64,000 nucleotides of DNA from Salinarimonas chemoclinalis (GCF_041514305.1 NZ_JBGMWH010000005.1:170930-234929); one strand, 5' to 3'; positions 33,232 through 41,932 are shown, counted from the stretch's first letter. A program made the numbers and translations. Notes: a model not told the origin generated them from the letters alone.

Positions 33232-33506
33232 TGCGATCCGCCGCCGCCGCCGCCGCCGCCACCGCCGCCACTGTCGCCGCCGCCGTCGCCCGAATCGATG
33301 GGCCTGAACCGCGGATCGTTGGTGACGACGGGGGCGTCCGAGCGCCCGACGGGCGTGCAGGCGCCCGCCGCCGCCCCCGCGCCCAGGGCGCCGAGGAGCT
33401 GGAGGCGGGATCGATCCGGCGCCTCCGCGGGCTGTGCGAGGGTCCCGTCCGAGACCTCCTCCGCATTCGAGACCCGGCTGTCGTTCATCGTCCGACCTTC
33501 GTCCAT
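33228..33506 (-). CDS. small Cys-containing protein with polyglycine tail (paralogue 2)
   Basis: Encodes 92 residues from ATG 33506 with AAGGAG about 10 bases upstream. After about 30 polar residues comes DRSRLQLLGALGAGAAAGAC, which looks like a degenerate Tat/lipoprotein signal with one Cys, then a linker (NDPRFRPIDSGDGG) and a C-terminal run of about ten glycines ending in Ser-His. It shares this whole plan with the next upstream gene, so they are duplicates. The stop overlaps the DUF1513 start. No known family; see the findings for a hypothesis. Confidence 0.7.
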   Translation of the reverse strand: MDEGRTMNDSRVSNAEEVSDGTLAQPAEAPDRSRLQLLGALGAGAAAGACTPVGRSDAPVVTNDPRFRPIDSGDGGGDSGGGGGGGGGGGSH

Positions 33507-33546
33507 CACGCTGCTCCTTTCGCCTCTCCGCTCGGCGCGGGGTGCC

Positions 33547-33846
33547 TCAATGCGCGCCGCCACCGCCACCACCACCGTCGCCACCGCCACTGTCGCCCCC
33601 GCTGGTGTCCGGCTGGCGCATGCGCGGATCCTCCGCGGCACGCTGCCGGGCCCGCGACAGGGCGTGGCTGCCGATCGCCTGGGCTCCGCCCTCGATCGTC
33701 GCCGAACAGCCGCCGCCGGCGGCAGCGGCGCTCAACGCGCCGAGCAGCGCGAGGCGCGACCGGTCGGGCGTCTCCGGAGCCGCCACGATCGCGGGCGGGT
33801 CGCCGGGCTCGGCGACCGCGGGGGATCGAGTCTCGTTCGTCTGCAT
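33547..33846 (-). CDS. small Cys-containing protein with polyglycine tail (paralogue 1)
   Basis: Encodes 99 residues. Polar N-terminus (MQTNETRSPAVAEPG), then DRSRLALLGALSAAAAGGGC, a hydrophobic segment leading to a single Cys, then a charged linker with the conserved DPRMRQPD and a C-terminal Gly-rich tail (GGDGGGGGGGAH) ending in Ala-His. Same architecture as the gene at 33228. Starts 58 bases after the Lgt-like gene and ends 40 before its paralogue. GGAGAG lies 10-15 bases before the ATG. Function is unknown. Confidence 0.7.
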   Translation of the reverse strand: MQTNETRSPAVAEPGDPPAIVAAPETPDRSRLALLGALSAAAAGGGCSATIEGGAQAIGSHALSRARQRAAEDPRMRQPDTSGGDSGGGDGGGGGGGAH

Positions 33847-33904
33847 TCTCGGTCTCTCCGTCTTCGAGGGGCCGCGGCGGCCGGCCGCGGCCCGTGTCTG
33901 CGTC

Positions 33905-34606
33905 TCACCGGACGAGGGAAGACCAGGCGCCCGAGAGCGCGAGGCCCATGGCGACCCCGAGCACGGCGAGGAGCGGGATCAGCTCCTGGCCCGTGCCCGA
34001 GAGCGTGAGGACGCCCCGCGGGCGGCGATCGCGCGCCCACCGCGAGACGATCCGCACGAGGAGATGCCCGCCGATGCCGGCGAGCGCCGCGGCGGCCGGC
34101 AGGCCCGCGGCGAGCCCACCGCCCGCGAGCGCGAGGATCGCGAGCGTCGCCGCGACCTCCGCCACGCGCAGGTCGAGCCGCGCGAGGAGCGGCACCGGGC
34201 GCGCGGCCGCGCAGCACCCCGCCTCCAGGCAGCCGAGCTTGGCGAAGGCGTAGGACACGTTCGCGCCCACCGCGTAGGCGGCGAGGAGGAGCGCGCCGTC
34301 GCCGCTCGCGAGCGTGAGGGCCACACCCGCCAAGGCCGCAGCGAGGGCGGAAGCGGCGGCGCCGCCCGTCCACGACACCGGCGCCGGCGCACCGGCGTCG
34401 CGCCGTGTGACCGCGGTCAGAATGCGGTATCCGGCCCCGCCCAGGAAGAAGAAGCCGTAGAGGAAGGCGAGTATTACCGCCGCCGGCAGGTAGGATAGCG
34501 GCAGCAACGGCGCGGCGACCAAGCCGAAGGACGCCGCACCGATCACGGCGGAGCCGAGCCGATACCCGAGCGTGCGTCCGGTCCGCGTGGCGACATACCC
34601 CACCAT
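33905..34606 (-). CDS. Lgt-like polytopic membrane protein
   Basis: Encodes 233 residues with about six or seven helices. The segment YAFAKLGCLEAGCCAAARPV resembles the conserved GCFxAGCCYG region of non-canonical prolipoprotein diacylglyceryl transferase-like proteins, and GIGGHLLVRIVSRWARDRR near the C-terminus occupies the place of their basic RF/RGDRR motif. Length is somewhat shorter than Lgt (about 260-290). The canonical Lgt GRxGNFxNxE motif is not seen, so it is not the housekeeping enzyme. First gene of the minus-strand cassette with two Cys-containing small proteins and a Tat lipoprotein. Assignment to the family is tentative. Confidence 0.55.
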   Translation of the reverse strand: MVGYVATRTGRTLGYRLGSAVIGAASFGLVAAPLLPLSYLPAAVILAFLYGFFFLGGAGYRILTAVTRRDAGAPAPVSWTGGAAASALAAALAGVALTLASGDGALLLAAYAVGANVSYAFAKLGCLEAGCCAAARPVPLLARLDLRVAEVAATLAILALAGGGLAAGLPAAAALAGIGGHLLVRIVSRWARDRRPRGVLTLSGTGQELIPLLAVLGVAMGLALSGAWSSLVR

Positions 34607-34705
34607 GGCGCCTCACCCCTTCGTCTGCTCGCGACGACTTACGCGGGGGGAGCATGTCGCGGCGGCGGAGCGGGGCGGTTGATCGGGATCAAGAACTCTG
34701 GTGCA

Positions 34706-34740
34706 CGAATACACATTCCTGTATTCGCATTCGTAGGAAT
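34706..34740. promoter_or_regulatory. overlapping palindromes upstream of flhA
   Basis: CGAATAC-N8-GTATTCG (34706-34727) overlaps ATTCCT-N14-AGGAAT (34715-34740) in an AT-rich island about 90 bases before the flhA start and about 100 upstream of the divergent Lgt-like gene. They are likely binding sites for a regulator of one or both divergent operons. Confidence 0.55.
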
Positions 34741-34827
34741 ATCAGCGGCACGCCGGCCCACCACCCTCGCGCAAGCTCGAGCCCCCATCCTCCCCGACGT
34801 ATCACGCATCACGGGGGCGTATCGGGC

Positions 34828-36912
34828 ATGGCGAAGGCGATCGCGGCCGCGGGGGCGGCGCAGGCGCGGGGACTGCGCGACATCGGGTTCGCGCTGGGCA
34901 TCGTCGTCATCCTGACGATCCTCTTCCTGCCGATCCCCGCCTTTCTCATCGATGCCGGGCTCGCGCTGTCGATCGCGCTCTCGGTGCTCATCCTGATGGT
35001 GGCGCTGTGGATCCAGAAGCCGCTGGAGTTCTCGGCCTTCCCCACCGTGCTGCTGATCGCCACGATGCTGCGGCTCGCGCTCAACATCGCGACGACGCGC
35101 ATGATCCTGTCCGAGGGCGACACCGGCGGCGACGCGGCCGGCATGATCATCGACGGGTTCTCGCGCCTCGTGATGTCGGGCGACTTCGTCATCGGCCTCA
35201 TCATCTTCGCGATCCTGGTGACGGTGAACTTCATCGTCATCACCAAGGGCGCGACGCGCATCGCCGAGGTCGGCGCGCGCTTCACGCTCGACGCCATCCC
35301 CGGCAAGCAGATGGCGATCGACGCCGACCTCTCGGCGGGGCTCATCGACGACAAGGAGGCGCAGCGCAGGAGGCGCGAGCTCGAGGAGGAGAGCTCCTTC
35401 TTCGGCGCCATGGACGGCGCCTCCAAGTTCGTGCGCGGAGACGCCATCGCAGGCCTGATCATCACCGCGATCAACATGCTCGGCGGGATCGTCATCGGCA
35501 CGACGCGCCACGGCATGGAACTCGCGGATGCCGCCGACGTCTTCGTCAAGCTGTCGGTGGGCGACGGGCTCGTGACGCAGATCCCGGCGCTGATCGTCTC
35601 GCTCGCGGCGGGCCTGCTCGTCTCGAAGGGCGGCACCCGCGGCTCGGCCGAGGAGACGGTGACGACCCAGCTCTCCGGCTACCCGCGCGCGCTGCTGATG
35701 GCCGGCGGCGTCATGCTGCTGCTCGCGCTCACGCCGGGCCTGCCCTTCTTCCCCCTCGCCGTCCTCGCCGGCATCCTCGCCTTCGCCGCCTGGGCGATCC
35801 CGCGCAAGATCGCGGAGGCGGAGGCGCAGCGCGAGATGCTGCGGGTCGAGGAGGAGGCCCGCGTCGAGGAGGAGAGCCGCGACTCGGTCAAGGAGGAGCT
35901 GCGCACGCCCGAGATCGAGCTCGTGCTCGGCAAGCAGCTCTCGGCCGAGCTGCTCACCGCCCACGGCGAGCTCGCCCACCGCGTCTCGAAGATGCGCCGA
36001 AAGTTCGCGCGCCAGTACGGCTTCGTGGTGCCCGAGATCAAGCTCTCGGACTCGCTCACGCTGCCGCGCAAGACCTACGAGATCCGCATCCACGGCACGC
36101 CGATCGCGACGAGCGAGCTGCGCATCGGCGAGGTCATGGTCATCACCAGCCAGTCGAAGCCCGACGTGCCCGGCGACGAGGCCCGCGAGCCCGCCTTCGG
36201 CATGCCCGCCATGTGGATCGCGGAGAGCTACGCGGCCGAGGCCAAGCGCGAGGGCTTCACGCCCATCGACAACCTGTCGGTGCTCCTCACCCACCTGTCC
36301 GAGGTGATCCGCAACAACCTGCCCCAGCTCCTGTCCTACAAGGACATGCGCGCGCTGATCGACCGGCTCGACCCCGAGTACAAGCGCCTCGTCGACGACA
36401 TCGTGCCCTCGCAGATCTCGTACTCGGGCCTGCAGGGCGTGCTCAAGCTGCTGCTCGCGGAGCGCGTCTCGATCCGCAACCTCAACCTCGTGCTCGAGGC
36501 GGTGGCGGAGATCGCGCCGCACGTGCGCCGCTCCGAGCAGGTGGTCGAGCACGTGCGCATGCGCATGGCCCAGCAGATCTGCGGTGACCTCACGGAGGGC
36601 GGGTCGCTCCGGGTGCTGCGGCTCGGCAACCGCTGGGACCTCGCCTTCCACCAGTCGGTCAAGCGCGACGCCAAGGGCGAGGTCGCCGAGTTCGACATCG
36701 ACCCGCGGCTGCTCGAGGAGTTCGGCCAGGCGGCCTCGACGGCGATCAAGCAGCGGCTCGAGCAGGGCAAGCCCTTCGCCATCGTCACCGCGCCGGACGC
36801 GCGGCCCTACGTGCGCATGGTGATCGAGCGGCTGTTCCCGACGCTGCCGGTGCTCTCCCACGTCGAGATCCCCCGCGGCGTCGACATCGAGAGCCTGGGG
36901 ACCGTCGGGTGA
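34828..36912 (+). CDS. flhA: flagellar biosynthesis protein FlhA
   Basis: Encodes 694 residues. The N-terminal half carries eight transmembrane helices with the FHIPEP-type region (LFLPIPAFLIDAGLALSIAL, FSAFPTVLLIATMLRLALNI, and the KGATRIAEVGARFTLDAIPGKQ loop). The cytoplasmic C-terminal half (about 340-694) forms the chaperone/substrate-docking ring. It is the export gate of the flagellar type III apparatus and probably uses the proton gradient. First gene of a flagellar operon; the stop overlaps the fliR start. ATG 34828 gives the normal family length. Confidence 0.97.
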   Translation: MAKAIAAAGAAQARGLRDIGFALGIVVILTILFLPIPAFLIDAGLALSIALSVLILMVALWIQKPLEFSAFPTVLLIATMLRLALNIATTRMILSEGDTGGDAAGMIIDGFSRLVMSGDFVIGLIIFAILVTVNFIVITKGATRIAEVGARFTLDAIPGKQMAIDADLSAGLIDDKEAQRRRRELEEESSFFGAMDGASKFVRGDAIAGLIITAINMLGGIVIGTTRHGMELADAADVFVKLSVGDGLVTQIPALIVSLAAGLLVSKGGTRGSAEETVTTQLSGYPRALLMAGGVMLLLALTPGLPFFPLAVLAGILAFAAWAIPRKIAEAEAQREMLRVEEEARVEEESRDSVKEELRTPEIELVLGKQLSAELLTAHGELAHRVSKMRRKFARQYGFVVPEIKLSDSLTLPRKTYEIRIHGTPIATSELRIGEVMVITSQSKPDVPGDEAREPAFGMPAMWIAESYAAEAKREGFTPIDNLSVLLTHLSEVIRNNLPQLLSYKDMRALIDRLDPEYKRLVDDIVPSQISYSGLQGVLKLLLAERVSIRNLNLVLEAVAEIAPHVRRSEQVVEHVRMRMAQQICGDLTEGGSLRVLRLGNRWDLAFHQSVKRDAKGEVAEFDIDPRLLEEFGQAASTAIKQRLEQGKPFAIVTAPDARPYVRMVIERLFPTLPVLSHVEIPRGVDIESLGTVG

Positions 36913-37664
36913 GCCTGCTCGCGCCGGACCTGATCCTCGCGACCTTCCTGGTCTTCTGCCGGATCGGGGCGTGCCTGATGCTGATGCCGGGCTTCTCCTC
37001 CCTGCGCGTCCCGCCGCAGGTACGGCTGTTCATCGTCGTCGGCGCGACGCTCGCGATGGCGCCGATCGTGGTGCCGGGGCTCCTGCCCGTGGTCGCCGCC
37101 GCCTCGCAGGCGGACGTGCTGGCGCTGATCGTCACCGAGACCCTGATCGGCGCGCAGATCGGCGTCATCGGCCGGATCTTCTACCTCGCGCTCCAGACGC
37201 TGGCGCACGCGAGCACGATGCTGGTGGGCTTCGGCGCCATGCCCGGCGCGCCGGTCGACGAGCTCGAGCCGATTCCCGCCCTCGGGTCGCTGGTGATGCT
37301 CTCGGCGACCGCCTTGTTCTTCATCGCCGACCTGCATTGGGAGATCTTCCGCGGGCTGGCGGTCTCCTACGAGACGCTGCCGCCGGTCACGGGCTTCGAC
37401 GCGCGCGCCTCGCTCGCCTCCCTCGCGGACCGGATCGGCGAGGCCTTCCTGCTGGCGCTGCGGATCTCCGCGCCCTTCGTGATCTTCGCCTTCCTGGCGA
37501 ATTTCGCGCTCGGCGTCATGAACAAGCTCGCCCAGCAGATCCCGATCTACTTCGTGGCGCTCCCCGCCGTGCTGATGGGCGGCCTGTTCGTGTTCTACTT
37601 CCTCGTGGGCGAGTACCTCGCGCTCTTCGCCGCCGGCTTCGCCGACTGGCTGCGGACGGGGTGA
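36909..37664 (+). CDS. fliR: flagellar biosynthesis protein FliR
   Basis: Encodes 251 residues with about six helices; the N-terminus VFCRIGACLMLMPGFSSLRV and the segment LVGFGAMPGAP are typical of FliR. It is part of the FliP-FliQ-FliR export gate core. GTG start at 36909 overlaps the flhA stop by 4 bases (GTGA), implying coupled translation. FliP, FliQ and FlhB are not in this window. Confidence 0.95.
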   Translation: MSLLAPDLILATFLVFCRIGACLMLMPGFSSLRVPPQVRLFIVVGATLAMAPIVVPGLLPVVAAASQADVLALIVTETLIGAQIGVIGRIFYLALQTLAHASTMLVGFGAMPGAPVDELEPIPALGSLVMLSATALFFIADLHWEIFRGLAVSYETLPPVTGFDARASLASLADRIGEAFLLALRISAPFVIFAFLANFALGVMNKLAQQIPIYFVALPAVLMGGLFVFYFLVGEYLALFAAGFADWLRTG

Positions 37665-37697
37665 GCGGCACGAGGGACGCCCCATGACGGACGCACC

Positions 37698-38180
37698 ATG
37701 ACCGACGCCCGCACCCGGCACGCCGCGCTCGTGCGCATCCGCGCGCTCCAGGAGACCAAGCGCAAGCTGGAGGAGTGGAAGCTCGCCGATTTCACCCGGC
37801 GCGCCCGCGCGGTCTCCGACGCGGAGGCGCAGACCATAGCCGCGCTCAACGCCGACGGGCCGCTGAAGGGCCTGTTCGTCGAGAGCGGCGCGCGCCGGCT
37901 CGAGAGCCTCGCGCGCCAGCGGCGCAGCCTGGAGGCGGCGACCGAGCGCCAGGGCGAGGCGATGCGCGTCGAGGCGCGCCGCGAGAAGGCCGCCTGCATC
38001 CTCGAGAAGGAGGCCGCGCGACGCGTGGAGGAGGAGCGGCGGCGCCAGGAGGACCTCGCGATCCTCGAAGCCTTCCTCGCCGGCGGCCACCCGCCGATCG
38101 CCCCGGGCGCAAGCCTCGGGCAAGCGCCCGGCCCTAGCCTCCTCACGGACCGATCCAGGAGAGGAGGAGGCACGCCATGA
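37698..38180 (+). CDS. FliJ-like flagellar coiled-coil protein
   Basis: Encodes 160 residues, almost wholly charged helix: LVRIRALQETKRKLEEWKLAD at the start and EARREKAACILEKEAARRVEEERRR later, ending in a Pro/Gly tail. FliJ-type proteins couple the flagellar ATPase to FlhA by such a coiled coil. Assignment rests on position between fliR and the rod-binding gene and on coiled-coil pattern, not on a diagnostic motif. Its stop overlaps the next start (ATGA). Confidence 0.6.
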   Translation: MTDARTRHAALVRIRALQETKRKLEEWKLADFTRRARAVSDAEAQTIAALNADGPLKGLFVESGARRLESLARQRRSLEAATERQGEAMRVEARREKAACILEKEAARRVEEERRRQEDLAILEAFLAGGHPPIAPGASLGQAPGPSLLTDRSRRGGGTP

Positions 38181-38788
38181 CCATCTCACCGCCCTCCGAC
38201 ATCATTCTCGAGGTCGCCCGCGCGGCGGACCCGAGCGCGCTCGCCGCCGCGACGGAGCGGCTGCGCGACATCGCCGCCGCCCGCGGCCGCTCCGGCGAGG
38301 GGTTCGACACGATGGTCGCGGAGGCCGCCCGGCGGCCGGCGCCCCCGGTGCTCATGCCGCCCCCCTCCCCCGAGCGCCTGCGCGAGACGCTCGCCGCGCT
38401 CGCGCCCTCGGCGACGCCCCGCATCGGCACCGGACCCGACCTGCCGGGCGCGCCGCGCGCGGCGGCCGGCCCGCAGTCCCCGGCCCAGGCCTTCGAGGCG
38501 ACCTTCCTGCGCCAGGTCGTCGAGACCCTGATGCCGGAGAGCGAGGCGGTGTTCGGCGAGGGCACCGCCGGCTCGATCTGGCGCGGCTTCCTCGCCGAGG
38601 AGATCGGCGCCGAGCTCGCCCGCGCCGGCGGCGTCGGCATCGCCGCGGCGGTGGCCGAGGCCCATCCGGGGCTCGGCCGGGTGAACGCCGCCAAGGCCGC
38701 GCTCTGGCCCGAGCATGCGCCGGCCGCCGCCGGCGCCGTCGGGCCGTCCGGCGGCGCACCCTACTTCTCCGGCTTCTACCGCAGCTGA
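38177..38788 (+). CDS. rod-binding protein (FlgJ N-terminal/CheL-like)
   Basis: Encodes 203 residues. The first 95 residues are Ala/Pro-rich and poorly defined; the C-terminal half has the rod-binding domain: QAFEATFLRQVVETLMPESE, then WRGFLAEEIGAELARAGGVG. This corresponds to the N-terminal domain of FlgJ without the muramidase part, as is usual in alphaproteobacteria. It would scaffold rod assembly in the periplasm. Starts inside the FliJ-like stop codon (ATGA). Confidence 0.85.
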   Translation: MTISPPSDIILEVARAADPSALAAATERLRDIAAARGRSGEGFDTMVAEAARRPAPPVLMPPPSPERLRETLAALAPSATPRIGTGPDLPGAPRAAAGPQSPAQAFEATFLRQVVETLMPESEAVFGEGTAGSIWRGFLAEEIGAELARAGGVGIAAAVAEAHPGLGRVNAAKAALWPEHAPAAAGAVGPSGGAPYFSGFYRS

Positions 38789-38801
38789 CCCGGGATCGAT
38801 C

Positions 38802-39299
38802 ATGACCGACGCCACCCCCACCGCATCGCCCCACGACACCGACCCGGCGCACACCGGCACCGAGGCGCACGAAAGCGGCGCCGCGCCGCCTCCGCTCCCC
38901 GTCCCGCTCGCGCCGGCGCTCAACCCGGACTTCGGCGACGCCACCGGCATGATCGCCGCGATCGGCCGGCTGGAGGCGGTGCTCGAGCACGAGACCGCGG
39001 AGCTCGGGCGGCTGTCGACCGCACAGCTCAAGGAGCTCAACCGGCGCAAGAGCCTGTGCCTGCTCGAGTTCACCCGCGCCGCACGCCCGCTCGCCGAGCA
39101 GATGGTCTCCCCCGTGCTGCGCGAGCGCCTGGCGCGCCTGCGCGACGCGATCGCCCGCAATCAAGAGGTGCTCGCCACCCACCTCGACGCCGTGCGCGAG
39201 ATCGCCGGCACCATCGCCGGCGCGCTGGAGGCGCGCGAATCCGACGGCACCTACGCCGAGCGTCCGGTGCGCGCGCGCGCCGAGGGTTCGCGGCGATGA
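38802..39299 (+). CDS. FlgN-like putative flagellar chaperone
   Basis: Encodes 165 residues. A disordered Thr/Pro-rich N-terminus (about 45 residues) is followed by a helical region, MIAAIGRLEAVLEHETAELG through LRDAIARNQEVLATHLDAVREIAGTI, typical in length and pattern of FlgN-type chaperones for hook-associated proteins. The C-terminal YAERPVRARAEG tail resembles other alphaproteobacterial members. Placement in the flagellar operon supports the role. Stop overlaps the next start. Confidence 0.6.
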   Translation: MTDATPTASPHDTDPAHTGTEAHESGAAPPPLPVPLAPALNPDFGDATGMIAAIGRLEAVLEHETAELGRLSTAQLKELNRRKSLCLLEFTRAARPLAEQMVSPVLRERLARLRDAIARNQEVLATHLDAVREIAGTIAGALEARESDGTYAERPVRARAEGSRR

Positions 39300-39757
39300 C
39301 GGCGCGCCTCCTCGTCGCGGGGCTGTGGCTGTGCGCCACGGTCTTCGTCTCCTCGCACCTCGTCGCCGACTGGCGCGCCAAGCGCGCCGCCGAGGCCGCC
39401 GGCGAGCCGAGCTACTTCCGCGGCGTCTCCTACGAGAAGACCCGGCCGCTCTCCGTGCCGATCCTGCGCGACGGACGTATAGCCGGCTACGTGGTGGCGC
39501 AGTTCGTCTACACGGTGGACACCGAGGACCTGCGCCGGCTGCGCGTGCCGCCGGAGAGCTTCATCCTCGACGAGACCTTCCAGCGGCTGTTCGCCGACGA
39601 GACGATCGACTTCGCGAACCTGCGCGCCTTCGACATGCGCGGCTTCCTCGCGGGGCTCACGCGATCCGTGAACGCCCGGCTGGGCGAGGACGTGGTGCGC
39701 GAGCTGATGGTGGAGGAATTCAACTTCGTCGATCCGACGCAGATCCGCGCGGGCTGA
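39296..39757 (+). CDS. membrane-anchored protein in flagellar operon, unknown function
   Basis: Encodes 153 residues: one N-terminal helix (LLVAGLWLCATVFVSSHLVA) then a periplasmic domain with strands around RPLSVPILRDGRIAGYVVAQ and a C-terminal helix-rich part ending VEEFNFVDPTQIRAG. The layout is like FliL (single helix, periplasmic domain), but no FliL motif is evident. ATG 39296 overlaps the previous stop (ATGA), so it is translationally coupled and probably a flagellar or motor accessory. Confidence 0.65.
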   Translation: MTARLLVAGLWLCATVFVSSHLVADWRAKRAAEAAGEPSYFRGVSYEKTRPLSVPILRDGRIAGYVVAQFVYTVDTEDLRRLRVPPESFILDETFQRLFADETIDFANLRAFDMRGFLAGLTRSVNARLGEDVVRELMVEEFNFVDPTQIRAG

Positions 39758-39855
39758 GGGGCGCGCCGCGCGGCCGGATGGTCCCGGTGCCTCGACACGG
39801 CCGCAATGACGGGCAGAGTGTCGCACCCGTTCATCCCGTCCGAGGACCGCATCCG

Positions 39856-40614
39856 ATGCCGATTCGCCCGCCCAGCCGCCTCGCCGCCCGCCTCGCGCCC
39901 CTCGCCCTCGCCGCCGCGCTCGCGAGCCCGCTCGCCTCCGGGACGCCGCCCGCGGCCGCGCAGGAGGTGCCCGCAGCCGTGGGGCGGATCTCCGTCACCG
40001 GCACCGGCGAGGTCGAGCGGGCGCCGGACTTCGCGCGCGTCTTCGTGTCGGTCACCAACCGCGGCGACAGCGTCGCTGCGGTCGTCGAGGCGAACCGGGC
40101 CGCGACCGAGGACGCGCTCGCCGCGATCGAGGCCCGCGGCGTCGCCCGCGAGGACGTGCAGACCGCCAACTTCCAGGTGTTCGAGACGCCGGAGGAATAC
40201 GACCGAAACGGCGATCCCCGCCCGGTCGAGCCCTTCACCGCGACGCACCGGCTGACGATCGTCCTGCGCGACACCGACGCCGTCGGCGCCTTCGCCGGCG
40301 AGATCCTGGCGCTCGACGCGATCACGTTCCAGGCGATCGCCTGGGGGCTCGAGCGCAGCGAGGAGGCGCAGGACGAGGCGATGCGCCGCGCCGTCGCCGA
40401 CGCGCGGCGTCAGGCGCAGGTGCTGGCCGAGGCCGCCGGGGTGACGCTCGGCCCGATCCGCCGCATCGGCGACGGGCACGTCGGCGGCGGGCCGCAGCCG
40501 GAGATGGACCGCATGATGATGCGCGCCTCCGCCGCCCCCGCGGTGCCGATCGTGCCGCCGGCGCGGCTCGTCTTCGGCGCGCAGGTCGGGATGGAGTGGG
40601 CGATCGGCGAGTGA
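39856..40614 (+). CDS. periplasmic SIMPL-domain (DUF541) protein
   Basis: Encodes 252 residues with a signal peptide cleaved near AAAQEVPA. The body matches the SIMPL domain: ISVTGTGEVERAPDFARV at the start, a central RLTIVLRDTDAVGA segment and a helix EEAQDEAMRRAVADARRQAQ. These trimer-forming proteins occur in the periplasm and are linked to oxidative and membrane stress, but the biochemical role is unclear. GAGGA Shine-Dalgarno about 9 bases before ATG 39856. Convergent with the YgjP-type gene. Confidence 0.85.
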   Translation: MPIRPPSRLAARLAPLALAAALASPLASGTPPAAAQEVPAAVGRISVTGTGEVERAPDFARVFVSVTNRGDSVAAVVEANRAATEDALAAIEARGVAREDVQTANFQVFETPEEYDRNGDPRPVEPFTATHRLTIVLRDTDAVGAFAGEILALDAITFQAIAWGLERSEEAQDEAMRRAVADARRQAQVLAEAAGVTLGPIRRIGDGHVGGGPQPEMDRMMMRASAAPAVPIVPPARLVFGAQVGMEWAIGE

Positions 40615-40635
40615 GCGCGCGCGCCGTCGGCCGGG

Positions 40636-41406
40636 TCACGCACCCCAGCGATGCAACCCGGCGCCGTTGCGCCGGAGCCAGGCCTCCGCCTCGTCCGTCC
40701 GCGGGCACAACCTTTCGGTGAGGCGCCAGAAGCGGGCGGAATGGTTCATCTCCTTCAGGTGCGCCACCTCGTGCGCGGCGAGGTAGTCGAGCACGAAGGG
40801 CGGGGCGAGGATCAGCCGCCAGGAGAAGGAGAGGTGCCCGCGCGCCGAGCAGGAGCCCCAGCGGCTCCTCGTGTCGCGCAGCGTCAGGCGCTTCGCCGGA
40901 ATGCCGAGCACCGCCGTGTGGCGGGCCACCGCCGCGGCGAGGTCGGTCCGCGCCTCGCGCATCAGCAGCTCCGCCACGCGCTTGCCGACGAGAGCGGCGT
41001 CGCCGGGCACGACGATCGCGGGCGCGCCGTCGGCGTCCCGCCCGATCCGCGCGGGCGCCCGCCGCCCGCCGGTGGCGACGATCCGGTGCGGCGCGCCGCG
41101 CAGGGGCACCGCGATGCCGTCGGCGAAGGCCACGCGGCCGGGGAGCTTCGCCACCCGGGCGGCGATCCAGCCGGCGTGGTCGCGGGCGAAGCGCTCGGCG
41201 GTGGCGAGCGCGGTCCGCGCGGGGATGGTGAGGACGACCTCCCCCGTCGCGCTCGACACCCGCAGCGTCAGCCGCCGCGCCCGCGCCGAGCGCTTGAGCA
41301 CGACCTCGAAGGCCGCATCCCCGTGCGCCACGCGCAGCGCGCCCGGCTCCGGCAGCGGCCGGGCCGGCGGCGCGACGAGGGTGCGGCGCAGGAGCGAGAG
41401 GACCAT
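40636..41406 (-). CDS. YgjP/SprT-like M48-type zinc metalloprotease
   Basis: Encodes 256 residues. The DUF45/YgjP pattern is clear: LKRSARARRLTLRVSSATGEV, DTRSRWGSCSARGHLSFSW and the zinc motif AAHEVAHLKEMNHSARFW (HExxH with the extra His). The N-terminal 20 residues are an addition. Family members are cytoplasmic metalloproteases of poorly known substrate. ATG 41406 gives this length. A small gene of unknown function follows upstream in the same direction. Confidence 0.9.
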   Translation of the reverse strand: MVLSLLRRTLVAPPARPLPEPGALRVAHGDAAFEVVLKRSARARRLTLRVSSATGEVVLTIPARTALATAERFARDHAGWIAARVAKLPGRVAFADGIAVPLRGAPHRIVATGGRRAPARIGRDADGAPAIVVPGDAALVGKRVAELLMREARTDLAAAVARHTAVLGIPAKRLTLRDTRSRWGSCSARGHLSFSWRLILAPPFVLDYLAAHEVAHLKEMNHSARFWRLTERLCPRTDEAEAWLRRNGAGLHRWGA

Positions 41407-41462
41407 CGCCGCATCATCGCCGCCGCGGCGATTCGGGGCAAGCGCCCGTCTTTCCGCACGGT

Positions 41463-41849
41463 TCAGGCGGCGGTTTCCCGGATCGCCGGCGTGCGGGCCT
41501 CCGCGAGCAGGCCGACGAGCGCGGCGGCGGCGGCGTCGTGGGCGGCGACCGCGGCGGCGACGGCGGCGACATCGCCGGCGGCCTCGGCGCGGGTGCGGTC
41601 GTGGTCGGCCCGCCCCACCGCGAGGTCGAGCGCGTGCCAGCGCGCGAGCGCGTCCGCGGCGCCCGGGACGCCGGAGGCGGCGCGCGCCTCGAGCGCGGCC
41701 TTGAGGCGCCACCGTGCCATGGTGTGGGCGCAGGCGACGTTGTCGTCCCGCACGGCACGGGGGCACAGGCCCCGCCCGGTGCGACCCTCGTGAGCGAGGC
41801 CGCAGGGGTGCACGCGCAGGGAGGAGAGTCCGTCGGCGGCGTCGTGCAT
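41463..41849 (-). CDS. hypothetical protein with N-terminal Cys cluster
   Basis: Encodes 128 residues from ATG 41849, which has AAGAGG 5-10 bases upstream. The N-terminus contains three Cys and several His (HPCGLAHEGRTGRGLCPRAV, then NVACAH), possibly a metal site, followed by an Ala-rich helical region (RWRLKAALEARAASG). No domain is recognised. It lies 56 bases upstream of the YgjP-type gene on the same strand and is divergent from the DUF6471 gene. Confidence 0.55.
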   Translation of the reverse strand: MHDAADGLSSLRVHPCGLAHEGRTGRGLCPRAVRDDNVACAHTMARWRLKAALEARAASGVPGAADALARWHALDLAVGRADHDRTRAEAAGDVAAVAAAVAAHDAAAAALVGLLAEARTPAIRETAA

Positions 41850-41932
41850 CGGCACCTCTTTTCGCTGGACAACCCGACGTGAAGCAATGGAAGATAGACA
41901 CATCGAGAACCACTGAGGGTCGCGGCTCTGTC

